Program-made: the position numbers and the translations under genes
The notes under the pieces: generated by a model
What the model saw: the letters and a program-made list of their open reading frames with translations, nothing else
The model's database searches: none
Told to the model about the DNA's origin: nothing
In this document: positions 10,263 to 21,112 of the stretch, one piece after another
Position numbering within the stretch: the first letter of the stretch is position 1
How the letters are laid out: each line of letters begins with the position of its first letter
Assembly (NCBI GenBank): GCA_013054445.1
Contig: JAAMPI010000247.1
Span: 1 to 47,943 of the forward strand
Direction of reading: 5' to 3'
Length of the DNA: 47,943 nt
DNA from: Cudoniella acicularis
Lineage: Eukaryota; Ascomycota; Leotiomycetes; Helotiales; Helotiaceae

Positions 10263-11726
10263 GAGATCGTTGGTAGCAATATATTTACTGCATTAGCAAC
10301 AGGATTTAGGTATGACAGCATTTTATCTGGGTCAGCTATAGAGTAAGAAAGGAAGTGAAAGGGAGAAAAGTAGAACAAGTATTGATATCAACAACCGAGA
10401 GGGTGTTCGTTCAAGGGTAGGCAGAGCACGTTGGCCTAGTCTTATCCTTCGACTTCGGTGCTGCGGTAAATGCACTCACCGGATGCCGTATATGGGAAGC
10501 ATGTCGATGAGGGTCAGAATTCTGCGGAAGAAGGTGGTTGGTTGGGGGGAAGAGGTTATTTATAGATCATAGAGAGAGCGGGTAAGGAGAAGGGGGAAAA
10601 GTGGAGTTGGAATATGCAGTTTGGTGAATTGCTAAATGGGAGTGAGTGGGAGTAAGTGAATTTTTAGTGAGGAGGTAAGGGAAATAGCACTCACTATAAG
10701 TATTGTGTTTCTCAAGCTTTTAGCGCCTTCAGTCCCCTTCGCAACCGAAGCGGGAAACAAATAGAGTCTCAATAATTCCTCGAGGTTTTCGACCGTCAGA
10801 GAGACAGAGGGACGTAAATCCAAGTTGGCCGAGTCTAGCCAGCCAAGTAAAGTGCTGTCTCGGCTACGATTGGTCGTTAGATATTGCTGTCACGCATATA
10901 TTCAGTTGTCAGCCAGCAATCAGGTGTAGTGTGAGCGAATTCTTTAATTTAAAATACATTCCATCCTTTCTCTACAGTATTTCACTCCAGTCAAGATAAT
11001 TTCGCTGCTGCATAAAAGATTTAAAGATGCATGGATACATGCGGTGCATATGGCTTGTGCCAGCTTCTTCTGCATGTTTCTGACCCCGCCATTTCTGTCT
11101 GTCCTGTTTTAGATAAGAGAGGAGGCTATATTTATAGACATATGAAGTGGACAGCGGAGCTAGCAGGAGAGAAGGGAAAGTGCATCTCTTGACCTCTTGA
11201 TCTCTTCTTGTATGTGGTTGGGTGGGTAAGTGTGTGTGAGTGAATTAGAGAGGTAAGTTGATGGACAAAGAGCTTATATTATGAGCTTTTATGGGGTTGG
11301 TATATCTTTTGAGAACTATCTATGATATATCATAGGACGGTTGGAATGGAAATACTGTAATGCGGATAAGAAAAAGAAAAATAGAGATCAAAAAGTATTG
11401 AATTTTGCACTGGGAATCGAGATTTTAGCCCAAATTTCTTGAATGGAGTATTGTAGGGAGCAAAGGTATTGCCCAGATTGCAGATTAATCTTGGTGTGGG
11501 ATGTCCTTCTACATAATCCTACATCTCTCTCAAAACGCCTCCGCCAATATGCAGGATGCCTCTTTGAGCACAAAAAAATCGTCTCGTCCGTTGTGTATTT
11601 GTACAATCCATTTCCATCTAAACAATACCACCATGTGGAATATCTTGGCGATACATGGCCCCGATGCTTCATTTGATGTCGGAGCCCCACCCACGAATGG
11701 AAACTGGCTCTCCCCAAAATATTCTC

Positions 11727-12347
11727 CTATTCGTCTCTCAGAGCCATATCCCACCTCTTCAACCTGTCTTCATGAGCCATCCTCTTCCTTGGCCCCCATT
11801 TCTCCTTGATGGCTTCCTGTTCGGCCCTCACCCTCGCCGGACGCTCCATATCTGTACATCCAGATTGGCTCAGACAAATGCTGATGAACATTGTCGAACA
11901 ATTGAACTTCCTAGCCAACTTCGCACAAGTCCAATCCTGCGGCTCCTCCCTCTTCAATCTCTGAATTTCCGCAATATCGGCATCATGCAAGTGGTGATGA
12001 GGAACCTTTCCTGGGCGCTTTACAGGAGGTGGAAGTCGTGATGGTGAAAGGGCGAGTTTCGCCTGAGTGGCAGCGAGAATTTTTCTCCTTTTGTCTTCCT
12101 TTGGGAGGAATTTGACTGGTGTATGAAATACGGATGGCGCAGCAGAAGGCGGATTGAAGATGATGTGGTCTTGTCGCGGTGAGGAGTTATTGAGGAGAAA
12201 CGACGAGTCCGGCTTGACGTTTAGACGTTGCTTCGCGCGCCGGTAGGAAGATTCATGTCGTCGCGAGGAGGCATTGAGAGCAAGTAGACACTGGCCTCGA
12301 CCGGAGGTGAGGTCGAAAAAGGGTCGGCGGATTAATCTGGAGTCCAT
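11727..12347 (-). CDS. MRPL20: Mitochondrial large-subunit ribosomal protein mL58 (Mrpl20 family)
   Basis: A single exon of 206 residues if started at the ATG at 12347. An upstream in-frame ATG at 12407 would add 20 residues. I prefer 12347 because MDSRLIRRPFFDLTSGRGQC then begins an Arg/Ser-rich, acid-poor presequence suited to mitochondrial import. The conserved fungal L20 region follows: a KEDKRRKILAATQAK segment, then DIAEIQRLKREEPQDW and CAKLARKFNCSTMFISICL, ending in a basic tail KEKWGPRKRMAHEDRLKRWD. The protein is a fungal mitoribosome-specific component of the large subunit. It is divergent from the gene at 12924, with about 580 bp between the starts. Confidence 0.85.
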   Translation of the reverse strand: MDSRLIRRPFFDLTSGRGQCLLALNASSRRHESSYRRAKQRLNVKPDSSFLLNNSSPRQDHIIFNPPSAAPSVFHTPVKFLPKEDKRRKILAATQAKLALSPSRLPPPVKRPGKVPHHHLHDADIAEIQRLKREEPQDWTCAKLARKFNCSTMFISICLSQSGCTDMERPARVRAEQEAIKEKWGPRKRMAHEDRLKRWDMALRDE

Positions 12348-12923
12348 TGTTGGCAGAGTTGCTGCTCCTAGGAACTTGGGTGATTTCGTGATATCGAGGC
12401 TGATCAACTTTTTGGAATCAAATCTGCCTAACTAAAATAAGACTAGCAGCACCTCAGGGACCGAGTCCCGAGTTTGGCCTGAGGAGTGCAGCCGCTTCCA
12501 TATGGAAGTCCAGTCATGAGACCGCAAGCAGTGCAAGGAACGTCAATTTCATGGCATTAAATCCTGAAGTGAGCTTTAAGGACAGCTCACAATCCCACAA
12601 ATCACCAGTCACTGAGCCACTCATATAACAGGTTGGCATACGATGCCTTCAATGCCTCCCGGACTATAAGGCCCCGTACGAGTTCTTTTGCTCTTCTCCA
12701 GACTCTTGCATCGATCGTTCGAAGTGTCTGCGCCGCCAAAACCATCACCTGAACGCGTAAGTACCAAGTACTACCCTCCTTTTACTTTAGATTAAGCACA
12801 ACACGGAACCACTTAAACGACATTTAATAGGCTCAACTGACAACATCGTAGCACACATCTTCGCGCGCTGCTTCAGCGCTTCTTCTACCCGTACCATCAT
12901 CGCCGGCTATCCGCAATTCCAAG
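12348..12923. promoter_or_regulatory. Divergent promoter region with a 5'UTR intron
   Basis: This segment separates the starts of mL58 (-) and the Ser/Pro-rich gene (+). For the rightward gene a likely 5'UTR intron spans 12757-12851: donor GTAAGT, branch CAACTGAC, acceptor CGTAG. The leader after it is C/T-rich and runs straight to the ATG. The donor overlaps an ACGCGT hexamer (12753-12758). Confidence 0.5.
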
Positions 12924-14075
12924 ATGAGTGCCTCCGAAGCCAGCACTCTGCAGCCAAACACACCGGTTCCGGTGAACCAACAGTCCCCGAATACATCCAA
13001 GGTCCCATTACTTGGTGAAGGTTTTCAGGAAATGAAGCGCACATCAGTGCCGAGATCCACAGACAATAGCGATATCGAGCAGGAGGGAACTACGTCACAG
13101 GAAGGAGGGAAATCCGGAAAACGAAGGCTCTTTGGATTTGGAAAGAAGAAAGACGACGATAAGGCAAAAGGGAAGAAGGCCGAGTCAGCTCCCGGTATGA
13201 CGAACGTAGGAGTTGCGCAGACTCCAATCGCTGCGCCGATTGCCCAGAGAGTGACGAGCCATAACACATCACCAGCACGAACGAGTCAGTATTATTCACC
13301 AAACTCACCACCACAAAGGAATCTGTTTTCTTCGTCTCCACGTCTTGTCTCGCCCGCAGGATCCCAGATTTTCGAACGCGATGTCCAGGAGAGCACTTTA
13401 CCCCCCAATTCGCCCGCCATACCATCACACATCAATACCGAGAATCACATCCCACCAGTCCTCGATGCATCCTCGGAGGCCATTACCAACAGCCAAATCG
13501 ATCCAGATACAGTAGAAATTGTCATGCATTCCTCTCATCAACCAGCGGCGGTAACCGTCACAGGATTTGGCAGCAGTGAGCTTGCTGGTGGAACATGGGC
13601 GGACGAATTGGTGGCACACCCAGATAAAGATGACGCCGCATCGAATTACGGAGCTTTGGACAGCACAGACATACGCCGTTTGAGTTTCATTTCATTTTCA
13701 GATATTGTGCAATCTGAGCACGCAGAACATGCAGGTAGCAGGGATTCTATATATGTTGCAGGATTGAGTTCATTATCATCGGGGGGGATGAACAGGTCCC
13801 CCTCACCTGTTCGATCTCCCGTCTCATCCCAGGGATTCGGAACATCACCACCCACGAGCAAGTCGGCATCGGTCAAGGGGTTCGAAATATCGCCTCGTGG
13901 TAAACCGTTGGGGAGCCCCATTTCCACCCATGCACCTACGAATGGAGGCGAGTTGACGATAGAAACGATGGCTCAAGCTTTACGAAGAACAGGTAGTGGA
14001 GATCTCAGTGGAGTTCGAAGTCAGCCGCTCAGTCCAGTGAGTCCAGACGGACTGTCAGATCGATCCTTCCGGTAA
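12924..14075 (+). CDS. Disordered Ser/Pro-rich conserved fungal protein
   Basis: A single-exon frame of 383 residues with a good leader and a probable 5'UTR intron. Composition is low-complexity Ser, Pro, Thr and Gly, so most of it should be intrinsically disordered. Visible features are a Lys-rich basic patch at residues about 65-86 (GKRRLFGFGKKKDDDKAKGK), many S-P sites (for example SPRLVSPAGS and SPVRSPVSS), a compact segment DIRRLSFISFSDIVQSEHAE near residues 251-270, and a C-terminal TIETMAQALRRTGSGDLSG. The S-P and R-R-x-S sites suggest phosphorylation by proline-directed and basophilic kinases; this is inferred. No membrane segment or catalytic domain is seen. Function unknown. Confidence 0.8.
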   Translation: MSASEASTLQPNTPVPVNQQSPNTSKVPLLGEGFQEMKRTSVPRSTDNSDIEQEGTTSQEGGKSGKRRLFGFGKKKDDDKAKGKKAESAPGMTNVGVAQTPIAAPIAQRVTSHNTSPARTSQYYSPNSPPQRNLFSSSPRLVSPAGSQIFERDVQESTLPPNSPAIPSHINTENHIPPVLDASSEAITNSQIDPDTVEIVMHSSHQPAAVTVTGFGSSELAGGTWADELVAHPDKDDAASNYGALDSTDIRRLSFISFSDIVQSEHAEHAGSRDSIYVAGLSSLSSGGMNRSPSPVRSPVSSQGFGTSPPTSKSASVKGFEISPRGKPLGSPISTHAPTNGGELTIETMAQALRRTGSGDLSGVRSQPLSPVSPDGLSDRSFR

Positions 14076-15691
14076 GGACAGGAATTTGGAAATCAGGGAA
14101 TCAATAGGGTTATCGTTTATTTTACTTCTCGACTGCTATATATCCAGGGTTTTATGGGATTGGTTTCAATGGAGATCGGAGCAGGATGGATTATTAAGGT
14201 CTCCATGTTTTTGTGAACTCGGTTTGAGTCGCTACTGGTATGGCCGGCACGTTTTGCTTTTTGCGTCAGCTTCACGGTCAATGTCTCAACGACTGATGAA
14301 CAATTGAAATTATCAGCCATGATATGATCCCATCCAAACCCTATTTAGTACTCACTCTGTTGCTGAGTCGTGCTGACCGGTGAGACCTCGAGGTTCATGC
14401 GACCTTCCTCGTCGAGAAGCGTTTGATGAGGGAATTACGGTCTGTTGCAGAGACGACTCAGCCACTGCTGGAGGAAAAAATAAGCATGGAGGGAAGACGA
14501 AGCTTTTCTTGAACATCCAATGTCGCTTCTGGCGCTTGCTTCAGCTTCCCTCTCTCTGAACCCGCGATGGGCGGCGTTTTAGTGCGCATCGAGTCTTAAA
14601 TCAGCGGCGATAAGCTGCAAGCGACAGGGCCCACGGCCAAAAGCTGGGGTTGGTCCGAGATGATTTTCCAGCGTAAATTGCTTTTCGTGCCATCGTGATC
14701 AACGCCAGATTAGGTTTTAGATGTTTGTGATTGAGATTGAGCGATTCTTGGGATTCTTGGCGTCTGGACGAACGGCGACTCGCAAGCAGGCGCTGAAGCC
14801 TCCCCAGCCCGACGGGCCGTTGTGGATTTTTTTTGGGGGCAACAAGACGGTCTGAAGGGATGCAGCGATGCACAACTGAGTTGTTCCAGAAGGCCGCTGG
14901 CCTCTGGCCAGCCAACCAATGCCCGGCCGGCTCCGTGATCCCCGCCGATAGGAGCAGGGCAGTAGGGCAGCAGGGCAGGAAGGAGCCAAAAGTCCAGCGT
15001 CCAGTGTCCAGTGTCCAGTGTCCGCTCACTCCACTGCGGCATGACCGTGTCAAAGCACCACTAACCGAGGGGGCATCCGAAAGTTGAGGAAGCTGGAACC
15101 TTGAACCTCGAACCCTAGGTACCTAGGTACCGCACTCGTACTTCTATATGTTGAGCTAAGCAACACCACACCCTATAACCCCCTAATAACATCAACCACA
15201 GCGCTCCGCCAATGTTTCCGCCTTCTACCTCGCCCAAGCCATCTACTGCCACTGCTACGGAACATCCGGGGAGCCGGTCGCTGGAGATTCTCGGCCCGCT
15301 GTTGACTTCGGGGAAAACCTGTTTGCGACTGGTACATGGCCAGCTATGATGAAGAAGTGTCGAGATTTGAGACTGGCATTGGGACGATTTGAGGCGCATA
15401 GGTCTCAACACTGCTTATAGGAAACACCTTCGGTTGGCAAAGAGGAGTGACGTTTTACAATCTTGCTGAGTTTTCGACAACGAATTGGTTGCCCACCGCC
15501 ACCACACTCGAGAACCCCGCAACGAAGATCTTCAGAGAACGAGACTGTTGATAGAAGCGATTTCGATGCGCTTACGGAGGAAGCATCCGCGAAAATATCA
15601 TAACACTTTTTACGAGCAAGAAGTGTGTGCACGCCCCTTCGTACCCCTCTTTCGGCACCTGGACTTCAACATATTCTATGATGGTATATAG
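14076..15691. other. Intergenic / leader region upstream of the RasGAP gene
   Basis: About 1.6 kb. The first 500 bp are the 3' flank of the previous gene. The segment 14700-15060 is GC-rich and carries short tandem repeats (14994-15021). An 18-bp CCTAGGTACCTAGGTACC element lies at 15114-15131. From 15212 a 45-codon ORF beginning MFPPSTSPKPSTATATE and, near 15478-15600, a frame with Pro/Ser/Glu-rich content are possible upstream exons of the RasGAP gene, but I could not build a clean spliced model. Confidence 0.4.
14994..15021. repeat. Four tandem heptamers CCAGYGT
   Basis: Units at 14994-15000 (CCAGCGT) and 15001-15021 (three CCAGTGT). A related GGGCAG-type tract precedes it at about 14956-14980. 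Confidence 0.85.
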
Positions 15692-18600
15692 ATGAAAAGG
15701 CATCACCGGATGAGCATTCTTCCCGCTGGGATGGAGGGCAGACCATACAATGGAACATATGGCAAGGACGGCGCTTTGCAGGACTGGCAGCGAAATGCTA
15801 CGGAAACACTGGCGCGGAGTCTTGATAGACCTCCAGATATCGCTCCAGCGCAGAGACGGAGACCCAGCATGCCTCACACGATTCGTACCGTGACGCCCGA
15901 ACAATATGATGTTGGAGGAGAGGATTTCCAGTCCGGCACTGGCTCAGCAAGATTTGGGGACAACGACGCCTCTCCGTCGCAGACCTCACCTCGATCGATT
16001 CCTGGGGGAGAGAAGCCAAGCCATCGTCGGCAGGGCCTGGTATTTCAAGATTCATATTCCACTGACTCCCTGGACGCCGGTCGACCCAATAAGCCGCCTG
16101 TCTCCTTTCATTCTCGACCACGAACTCGTGCTAAAAGTGGGGTAGAAGAGCACACGCGCAATCGCTCTACTTCTACTAATGTTTCGAAGAGTAGACACCG
16201 CATCGGTTCAGTGCATTCGACAACGGCACCGCCGTTCCACGGCGTGGAGCGACCTGCGCCTGATCCTTCTAATTCGTTGGGCTTTCCGTCCATTTCTAGC
16301 CGGCCAACACCTCCTCAAATACAGAAGTCTAATTCTGTCAAGAGTGGCCGACGTCTTATCAAGCGGTCCTCCCGACCTACTTCACCATTATCAGTCATGA
16401 CTGATGTTCCCTCCGTTGATTCTCTGCCTTTCCCTGTTGCAACTGGCGACGCTAATAAGATATTAATGTTAATGAAGACTTTGTGTGGACGTATGAGAGG
16501 AGAAGTCGAGTATCAAACCTATGAGCGTGGACCATGGTATCCTGGAATTTGCTACATTGATGATACGAAGGGATCTTTGATGCATGAAGGAGATGATAGT
16601 GGCCCCTTTCACCTCACAGTTATTCCGGATTTGAGAGGATGTCGTGTACGCCCAATTGTCTCGACAGAACGACAATTACGGTGCCTTGAAATTTCCAACC
16701 GTTCCTTGGGGCTTGAACTTCATTTATTGCCATTAGTCAAAGTAGAATATGACCTTTGGTTAGCAGCACTCTTATGCTGGCAACAGGTTCGGACTGGGAC
16801 ACTTCCAGCTAGCCCGCCCAGAACGGCTTTACAGCCAGTGAGCGATCGAGCCTCAGTTTCGTCCAAACGAAATTCGATCCATAACTACCCCAATTCCGCT
16901 GGAAGTTCCAAAGATGCCAATATAATCAAGGTGGCCAAGGTGCTCCTCTGGGACAAAGGAGCTCCTTCGTCTCCCAGAACCATCGTGCGAAGGCCATCCA
17001 CCAGAGATCTCAAGAATCCAACTCGCACTTGGCGAAGGGTATCTTGTATTCTTCAAGACAATGGGGAGTTCAAACTCTTGACTGAAAACGATGTGACTTT
17101 GCTGTCCGTCATTCAATTGTCGCAACTGTCCCGCTGTGCTATTCAACGCCTGGATAGATCGGTTCTTGATCAGGACTATTGCATTGCAATATTTCCACGA
17201 TATACCTCAACCTCTACCCAATTATCTATCTTCCGACCTGTTTATATTGCTTTGGAGTCACGCCTTTTATATGAGGTGTGGTTTTGTCTATTAATCGCAT
17301 TCTCTATTCCAGAAATATACGGCCCACAATCAATAGACGAGTCAAACAACTATGATATGCCAGGTCCATCGGATACCAATGCTACCAACGACATGTTTCG
17401 CATCGAGAAGTCCATCAACCTCCGCATCGTGGAAGCGAAGATTCGAAGAGGCCTTTCGTCTTCCAAACCTGAAACTATCCTGCACCAAAGGAACTCGGTG
17501 AAGCCCGAACAAGACCCATCCGTGGGGGAATATTTCGCCGAAGTGGTCTTGGATGGCGAGGTCAGGGCACGAACCATGACAAGGACGGAAACACGAAACC
17601 CTTTTTGGCGGGAAGACTACCAATTCTTAGATCTTCCTGCACACTTGCCAAGGCTTTCTATTGTGCTGAAGAAGGTTGGCACTCCTGTATCGAGTCATGG
17701 GTTTCGATCTTCTACAAGCTTTCATGGCCCGGATCAAGTTGAGGAAAGCCTTTGTGGTACAGTTGAAATTCCAGTCGAGAAGCTCGAGCGTGGGAAAGAT
17801 AACGAAGCTTGGTGGCCAATATTAGATGACTTGCAGGAACAAGTTGGGGAAGTCTTTCTAAAACTTCGCCATGATGAGCTTGTGGTACTTCTCGCCAAAG
17901 AATACGAACCGATATCATTGCTGTTGCACAGTTTTAGCAGTGGCTTGACGGATCAAATTGCTCATATCGTCCCTTCTAACTTACGAAATCTATCTGAAAT
18001 TCTTATGAACATATTCCAAGTATCGGGCCATGCCAGTGACTGGCTTATGGCTCTTGTTGAGGAAGAGATTGATGGCGTTGGAAAAGAGACACCGGCTCGA
18101 CGCCTTCGCTGGAGCAGAAGAATCGGATCGAATGAATCATTCAATTCTGTCAGTGATCGGGAACAAACAGTGCGCGATATAGGAAAGTCATTGCAGGGAG
18201 AAGCAAATCTGCTCTTTCGCGGGAACTCTCTTTTCACCCAGGCGATGGATTTCCATATGAGACGACTTGGCAAAGAATATCTTGAAGATATTCTGGCTGA
18301 AAGAATAGTGGAAATTAATGCTCTCAATGCGGATTGCGAAGTTGATCCATCCCGGCTCACTCATGGTGAGGATCCATCCAAGAATTGGTCTCTGTTGATC
18401 TCCTTGACGACAGAAATCTGGGAGGGCATTGCCGGCTCTGCATCCCGCTGTCCAGCAGAACTTCGTCAGATCCTTAAATATATTCGAGCAGTAGCCGAGG
18501 ACCGATATGGCGACTTTTTCCGGACAGTTGCGTATACTAGCGTCTCCGGCTTCCTCTTCTTACGCTTTCTCTGTCCAGCTCTCCTAAATCCCAAACTCTT

Positions 18601-19555
18601 TGGGCTCTTGAAGGATCACCCCCAGCCTAAAGCACAACGGACTTTGACTCTCGTTGCAAAGAGTTTGCAAGCTCTTGCAAATCTTAGCTCGTTTGGCCAG
18701 AAAGAGTCATGGATGGAACCTATGAACCGCTTTCTCTCTAGTCATAGGCAAGGTGTCAAGGATTACATCGATGCCATCTGCGCAATATCTACGGAACGAA
18801 ATCCTTTCGCACTTCCAGCATCCTATTCAACGCCAATCACCATCCTTGCACGATTGCCGCCGACTTCACGAGAAGGATTTCCTTCGCTTCCATATTTAAT
18901 CGATCATGCCCGAAATTTTGCGGCATTGATCAAGTTATGGCTAGATGCCACTTCAGAATACATACTCCCACAGGGTCTGGAAGGGGACTTGGCTCACTTC
19001 AACAAACTGTGCCTTGATCTTCAGTCACGAGCCAATGAGTGTCTGATGATGGCTGAGACTGGTGAACGCACGGCTGATCAACTGTCTCTCCAGTGGGAAG
19101 AGTTGGTCGAGGGACTCGAGACAACAACACTTGACACTACCACTCATGTCAACCCTAATCATCGTCACGATTCGGAACCCTCAATGCACAGCCCGCCCAT
19201 GTTTACAACCACAATTACAGCGGCAGCCCCTGGGTCTGCTGGAAGCGAAATGGGCAGCAAAGAGCACGAAAAGAGAGAGCGCCAAAGCTTCTGGGAATCG
19301 ACTTTTGGAAGAGAGAGTAAATACCAAAGACCTTATGAGACCTTGGAAGCCTCTCACGCCTCTCCACCCAGCAGAGGGCAGAGCAGAAACGGAAATTCCA
19401 AGCAATCAAGGAGTTTCCTGAGTGGATTGAGAAGGAAAGGGAAGAACGAGATGGGTGCTAGTATGAGTTCGAATACGACTGCGGAGCAGGATTCTGGGGT
19501 AGGTGGCACACTAAATGGCCCGTGGAGTCCAGGAATTGGGGGTGACATGATTTGA
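15692..19555 (+). CDS. BUD2: RasGAP of the Bud2/Cla2 type (PH-like, C2, RasGAP)
   Basis: A continuous 1287-residue frame. The N-terminal 240 residues are disordered and Ser/Pro/Arg-rich. A PH-like region follows (about 255-370) and a second PH-like or linker region (about 410-545), then a C2-like domain (about 570-700; GEYFAEVVLDGEVRARTM, NPFWREDYQF). The RasGAP domain spans about 750-1045: LLFRGNSLFTQAMDF carries the candidate arginine finger (residue about 842), and SGFLFLRFLCPALLNPK is the signature helix. The protein would speed GTP hydrolysis by a small Ras-family GTPase. The domain order matches fungal Bud2/Cla2 GAPs, which act on Rsr1/Bud1 in polarity control; assignment to that GTPase is inference. 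The C-tail (after 1130) is disordered. MSILPAG at 15710 is an alternative start, and upstream exons cannot be excluded. Confidence 0.85.
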   Translation: MKRHHRMSILPAGMEGRPYNGTYGKDGALQDWQRNATETLARSLDRPPDIAPAQRRRPSMPHTIRTVTPEQYDVGGEDFQSGTGSARFGDNDASPSQTSPRSIPGGEKPSHRRQGLVFQDSYSTDSLDAGRPNKPPVSFHSRPRTRAKSGVEEHTRNRSTSTNVSKSRHRIGSVHSTTAPPFHGVERPAPDPSNSLGFPSISSRPTPPQIQKSNSVKSGRRLIKRSSRPTSPLSVMTDVPSVDSLPFPVATGDANKILMLMKTLCGRMRGEVEYQTYERGPWYPGICYIDDTKGSLMHEGDDSGPFHLTVIPDLRGCRVRPIVSTERQLRCLEISNRSLGLELHLLPLVKVEYDLWLAALLCWQQVRTGTLPASPPRTALQPVSDRASVSSKRNSIHNYPNSAGSSKDANIIKVAKVLLWDKGAPSSPRTIVRRPSTRDLKNPTRTWRRVSCILQDNGEFKLLTENDVTLLSVIQLSQLSRCAIQRLDRSVLDQDYCIAIFPRYTSTSTQLSIFRPVYIALESRLLYEVWFCLLIAFSIPEIYGPQSIDESNNYDMPGPSDTNATNDMFRIEKSINLRIVEAKIRRGLSSSKPETILHQRNSVKPEQDPSVGEYFAEVVLDGEVRARTMTRTETRNPFWREDYQFLDLPAHLPRLSIVLKKVGTPVSSHGFRSSTSFHGPDQVEESLCGTVEIPVEKLERGKDNEAWWPILDDLQEQVGEVFLKLRHDELVVLLAKEYEPISLLLHSFSSGLTDQIAHIVPSNLRNLSEILMNIFQVSGHASDWLMALVEEEIDGVGKETPARRLRWSRRIGSNESFNSVSDREQTVRDIGKSLQGEANLLFRGNSLFTQAMDFHMRRLGKEYLEDILAERIVEINALNADCEVDPSRLTHGEDPSKNWSLLISLTTEIWEGIAGSASRCPAELRQILKYIRAVAEDRYGDFFRTVAYTSVSGFLFLRFLCPALLNPKLFGLLKDHPQPKAQRTLTLVAKSLQALANLSSFGQKESWMEPMNRFLSSHRQGVKDYIDAICAISTERNPFALPASYSTPITILARLPPTSREGFPSLPYLIDHARNFAALIKLWLDATSEYILPQGLEGDLAHFNKLCLDLQSRANECLMMAETGERTADQLSLQWEELVEGLETTTLDTTTHVNPNHRHDSEPSMHSPPMFTTTITAAAPGSAGSEMGSKEHEKRERQSFWESTFGRESKYQRPYETLEASHASPPSRGQSRNGNSKQSRSFLSGLRRKGKNEMGASMSSNTTAEQDSGVGGTLNGPWSPGIGGDMI

Positions 19556-19950
19556 CGTATTGTGTTGCAATCGTTCACAGAAATAGATACTTGCAACGGT
19601 TGCCCAGGTGGGCTTTGGAAAGAGTGGCTTTTTGTCTGGGAGCGAATTTTTGCTTCGGGAGCATGGCATTGGGCGGTTGCACGGATACAGGGTTGGACAG
19701 GAGTGAAAACTTTTTATTTTGTTTATTTTGTTCTCTTCGTATACCACTTCAGCGACGTATGCATGCCTTCATAGAAATAGCATAGGTCGCGCTGCGATAG
19801 CACTCACGTCATTATCCAGCAAACGCCTTTCTGCCAACTTGCCTTTTGATATCATGCTGCCAGGAAAGCTATTTCATAGCCTCGTCTATCCCATCACTCC
19901 CGTCACTCCATGCACAGCAACCCGTAATTCATGTCCTCGTGAATCTAATC
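19556..19950. other. Spacer between convergent genes
   Basis: About 395 bp between the RasGAP stop and the CPR6 stop, expected to hold both 3' UTRs. No gene or repeat is supported. Confidence 0.5.
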
Positions 19951-21112
19951 TCATGAGAAGAACTTGCTGTAGGCAACCTTCTCCTTCTTGTGGTGCTCAG
20001 CAGCTTTACTCTTGACCTCCGCTAACTTCTGCTTGACACCCGCGTCGTTGGGAACCAGCAAGCTTGCCGTTTGCAGATCCTCCAATGCCGCCTCGTCGTC
20101 CTTCAAACCGAGATTGGCAATAGCGCGACGGAAGCGTGCCTTGCCTTTATCGACATCGGTACGGCCAGGCAGCTCAAGCGCAGCAGAAGCAGCCTTCTGA
20201 GCCTCGGCGAAATCTTGGAGCTTGTTGGAGAGGAGGGCAATATTGGAATTCAAGGAGAAGCGTAGAGCATCCAGTTTGTCCAGAACCTCTTCTGGCTTTC
20301 CCTTGGTATCTGGATCCTCATTGAGATATCGGAGACCCTTCTGGTATTTCTCGAGACCGAGTGGCAGGTTCTTGAGCTGCAGGAAAGCCTTGTTGCCGTA
20401 TTCCTTCAAATCCCCTGCGATCTTGACGATTTCCTCCGCGGTGAACTGCTTATTTGCGTCTTCGGGGAAATCTTCGTATTCGTCGCCGGTGGAATCGGGG
20501 GCTTTCTGATCCGCGCCTTCGGCGTCTGCTCCGCTAAGCTCTCCGCAGTCTGTAATTGTGACTTCTTTGGTTGGCTTGTCACCACCTTGGGTGGGGAGGT
20601 TCTCGATTTTGCGGACGATGGATTTGCCATTGAGGACTTCACCGAAGACAACGTGCTTGCCGTCAAGGTGGGGTGTTGAGACCGTGGTTACGAAGAATTG
20701 GGAGCCATTGGTGCCTAGTAAATATCAGCCTTATGATCTGCGGCAAGAAATTGAAGGCTCGCAGCTTACCTGGACCGGCGTTGGCCATGGACAGTAGGAA
20801 AGGCTTCTCATGCTTCAGCTTGAAGTTCTCGTCGTCGAACTTGGTGCCGTAGATGGACTCCCCGCCAGTTCCATTGCCTGCTGTGAAATCACCACCCTGG
20901 ATCATGAATTGCTTGATGACTCGGTGGAAGGTGGATCCTTTGTAGGACAGGAGCACGCCGGATTTGCCCTTGCCTTTCTCGCCGGTGCAGAGGGCGCGGA
21001 AGTTCTCAGCTGTCTTAGGCACTACATCGTCGTACAACTCGAAGGTGATTCGGCCTTCCTTCTTGCTGCCAATTGAAATGTCGAAAAAGACGCGGCTGCG
21101 TTTGTTTGCCAT
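19951..21112 (-). CDS. CPR6: Cyclophilin-40 peptidyl-prolyl isomerase with TPR domain (Cpr6/CypD)
   Basis: Two exons, complement(19951-20714, 20770-21112), give 368 residues. The 55-nt intron (GTAAGC ... ACTAG) joins ANAGPG to [10 protein letters not shown] in frame. The cyclophilin domain covers about residues 1-175, with the active-site block [15 protein letters not shown] (catalytic Arg, Phe and Gln present), then [18 protein letters not shown] and [15 protein letters not shown]. An acidic linker follows, then a TPR region (about 215-350; [44 protein letters not shown]). Cyclophilin-40 proteins are Hsp90 co-chaperones in the cytosol; the TPR binds the Hsp90 C-terminus. The protein ends in VAYSKFFS. 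A heat-shock element lies about 110-130 bp upstream of the ATG. Confidence 0.95.

Larger units (their letters stand above)
7775..11726. other. Gene-poor AT-rich region, about 3.9 kb
   Basis: No ORF here shows a recognisable domain or family motif, and those present are short. Composition alternates between purine-rich (GGAAGGGAGAAAAG-type) stretches and AT-rich stretches, especially 9760-9970. Three dispersed (CGAA)n tracts lie at about 8413-8424, 9543-9563 and 10248-10262. I see no terminal repeats, transposase fragments or canonical tRNA. The segment 11440-11726 carries ORFs on both strands that are probably antisense or 3'-flank noise of the mL58 gene. A long regulatory region, a non-coding transcript or decayed mobile DNA are all possible. 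Confidence 0.45.
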
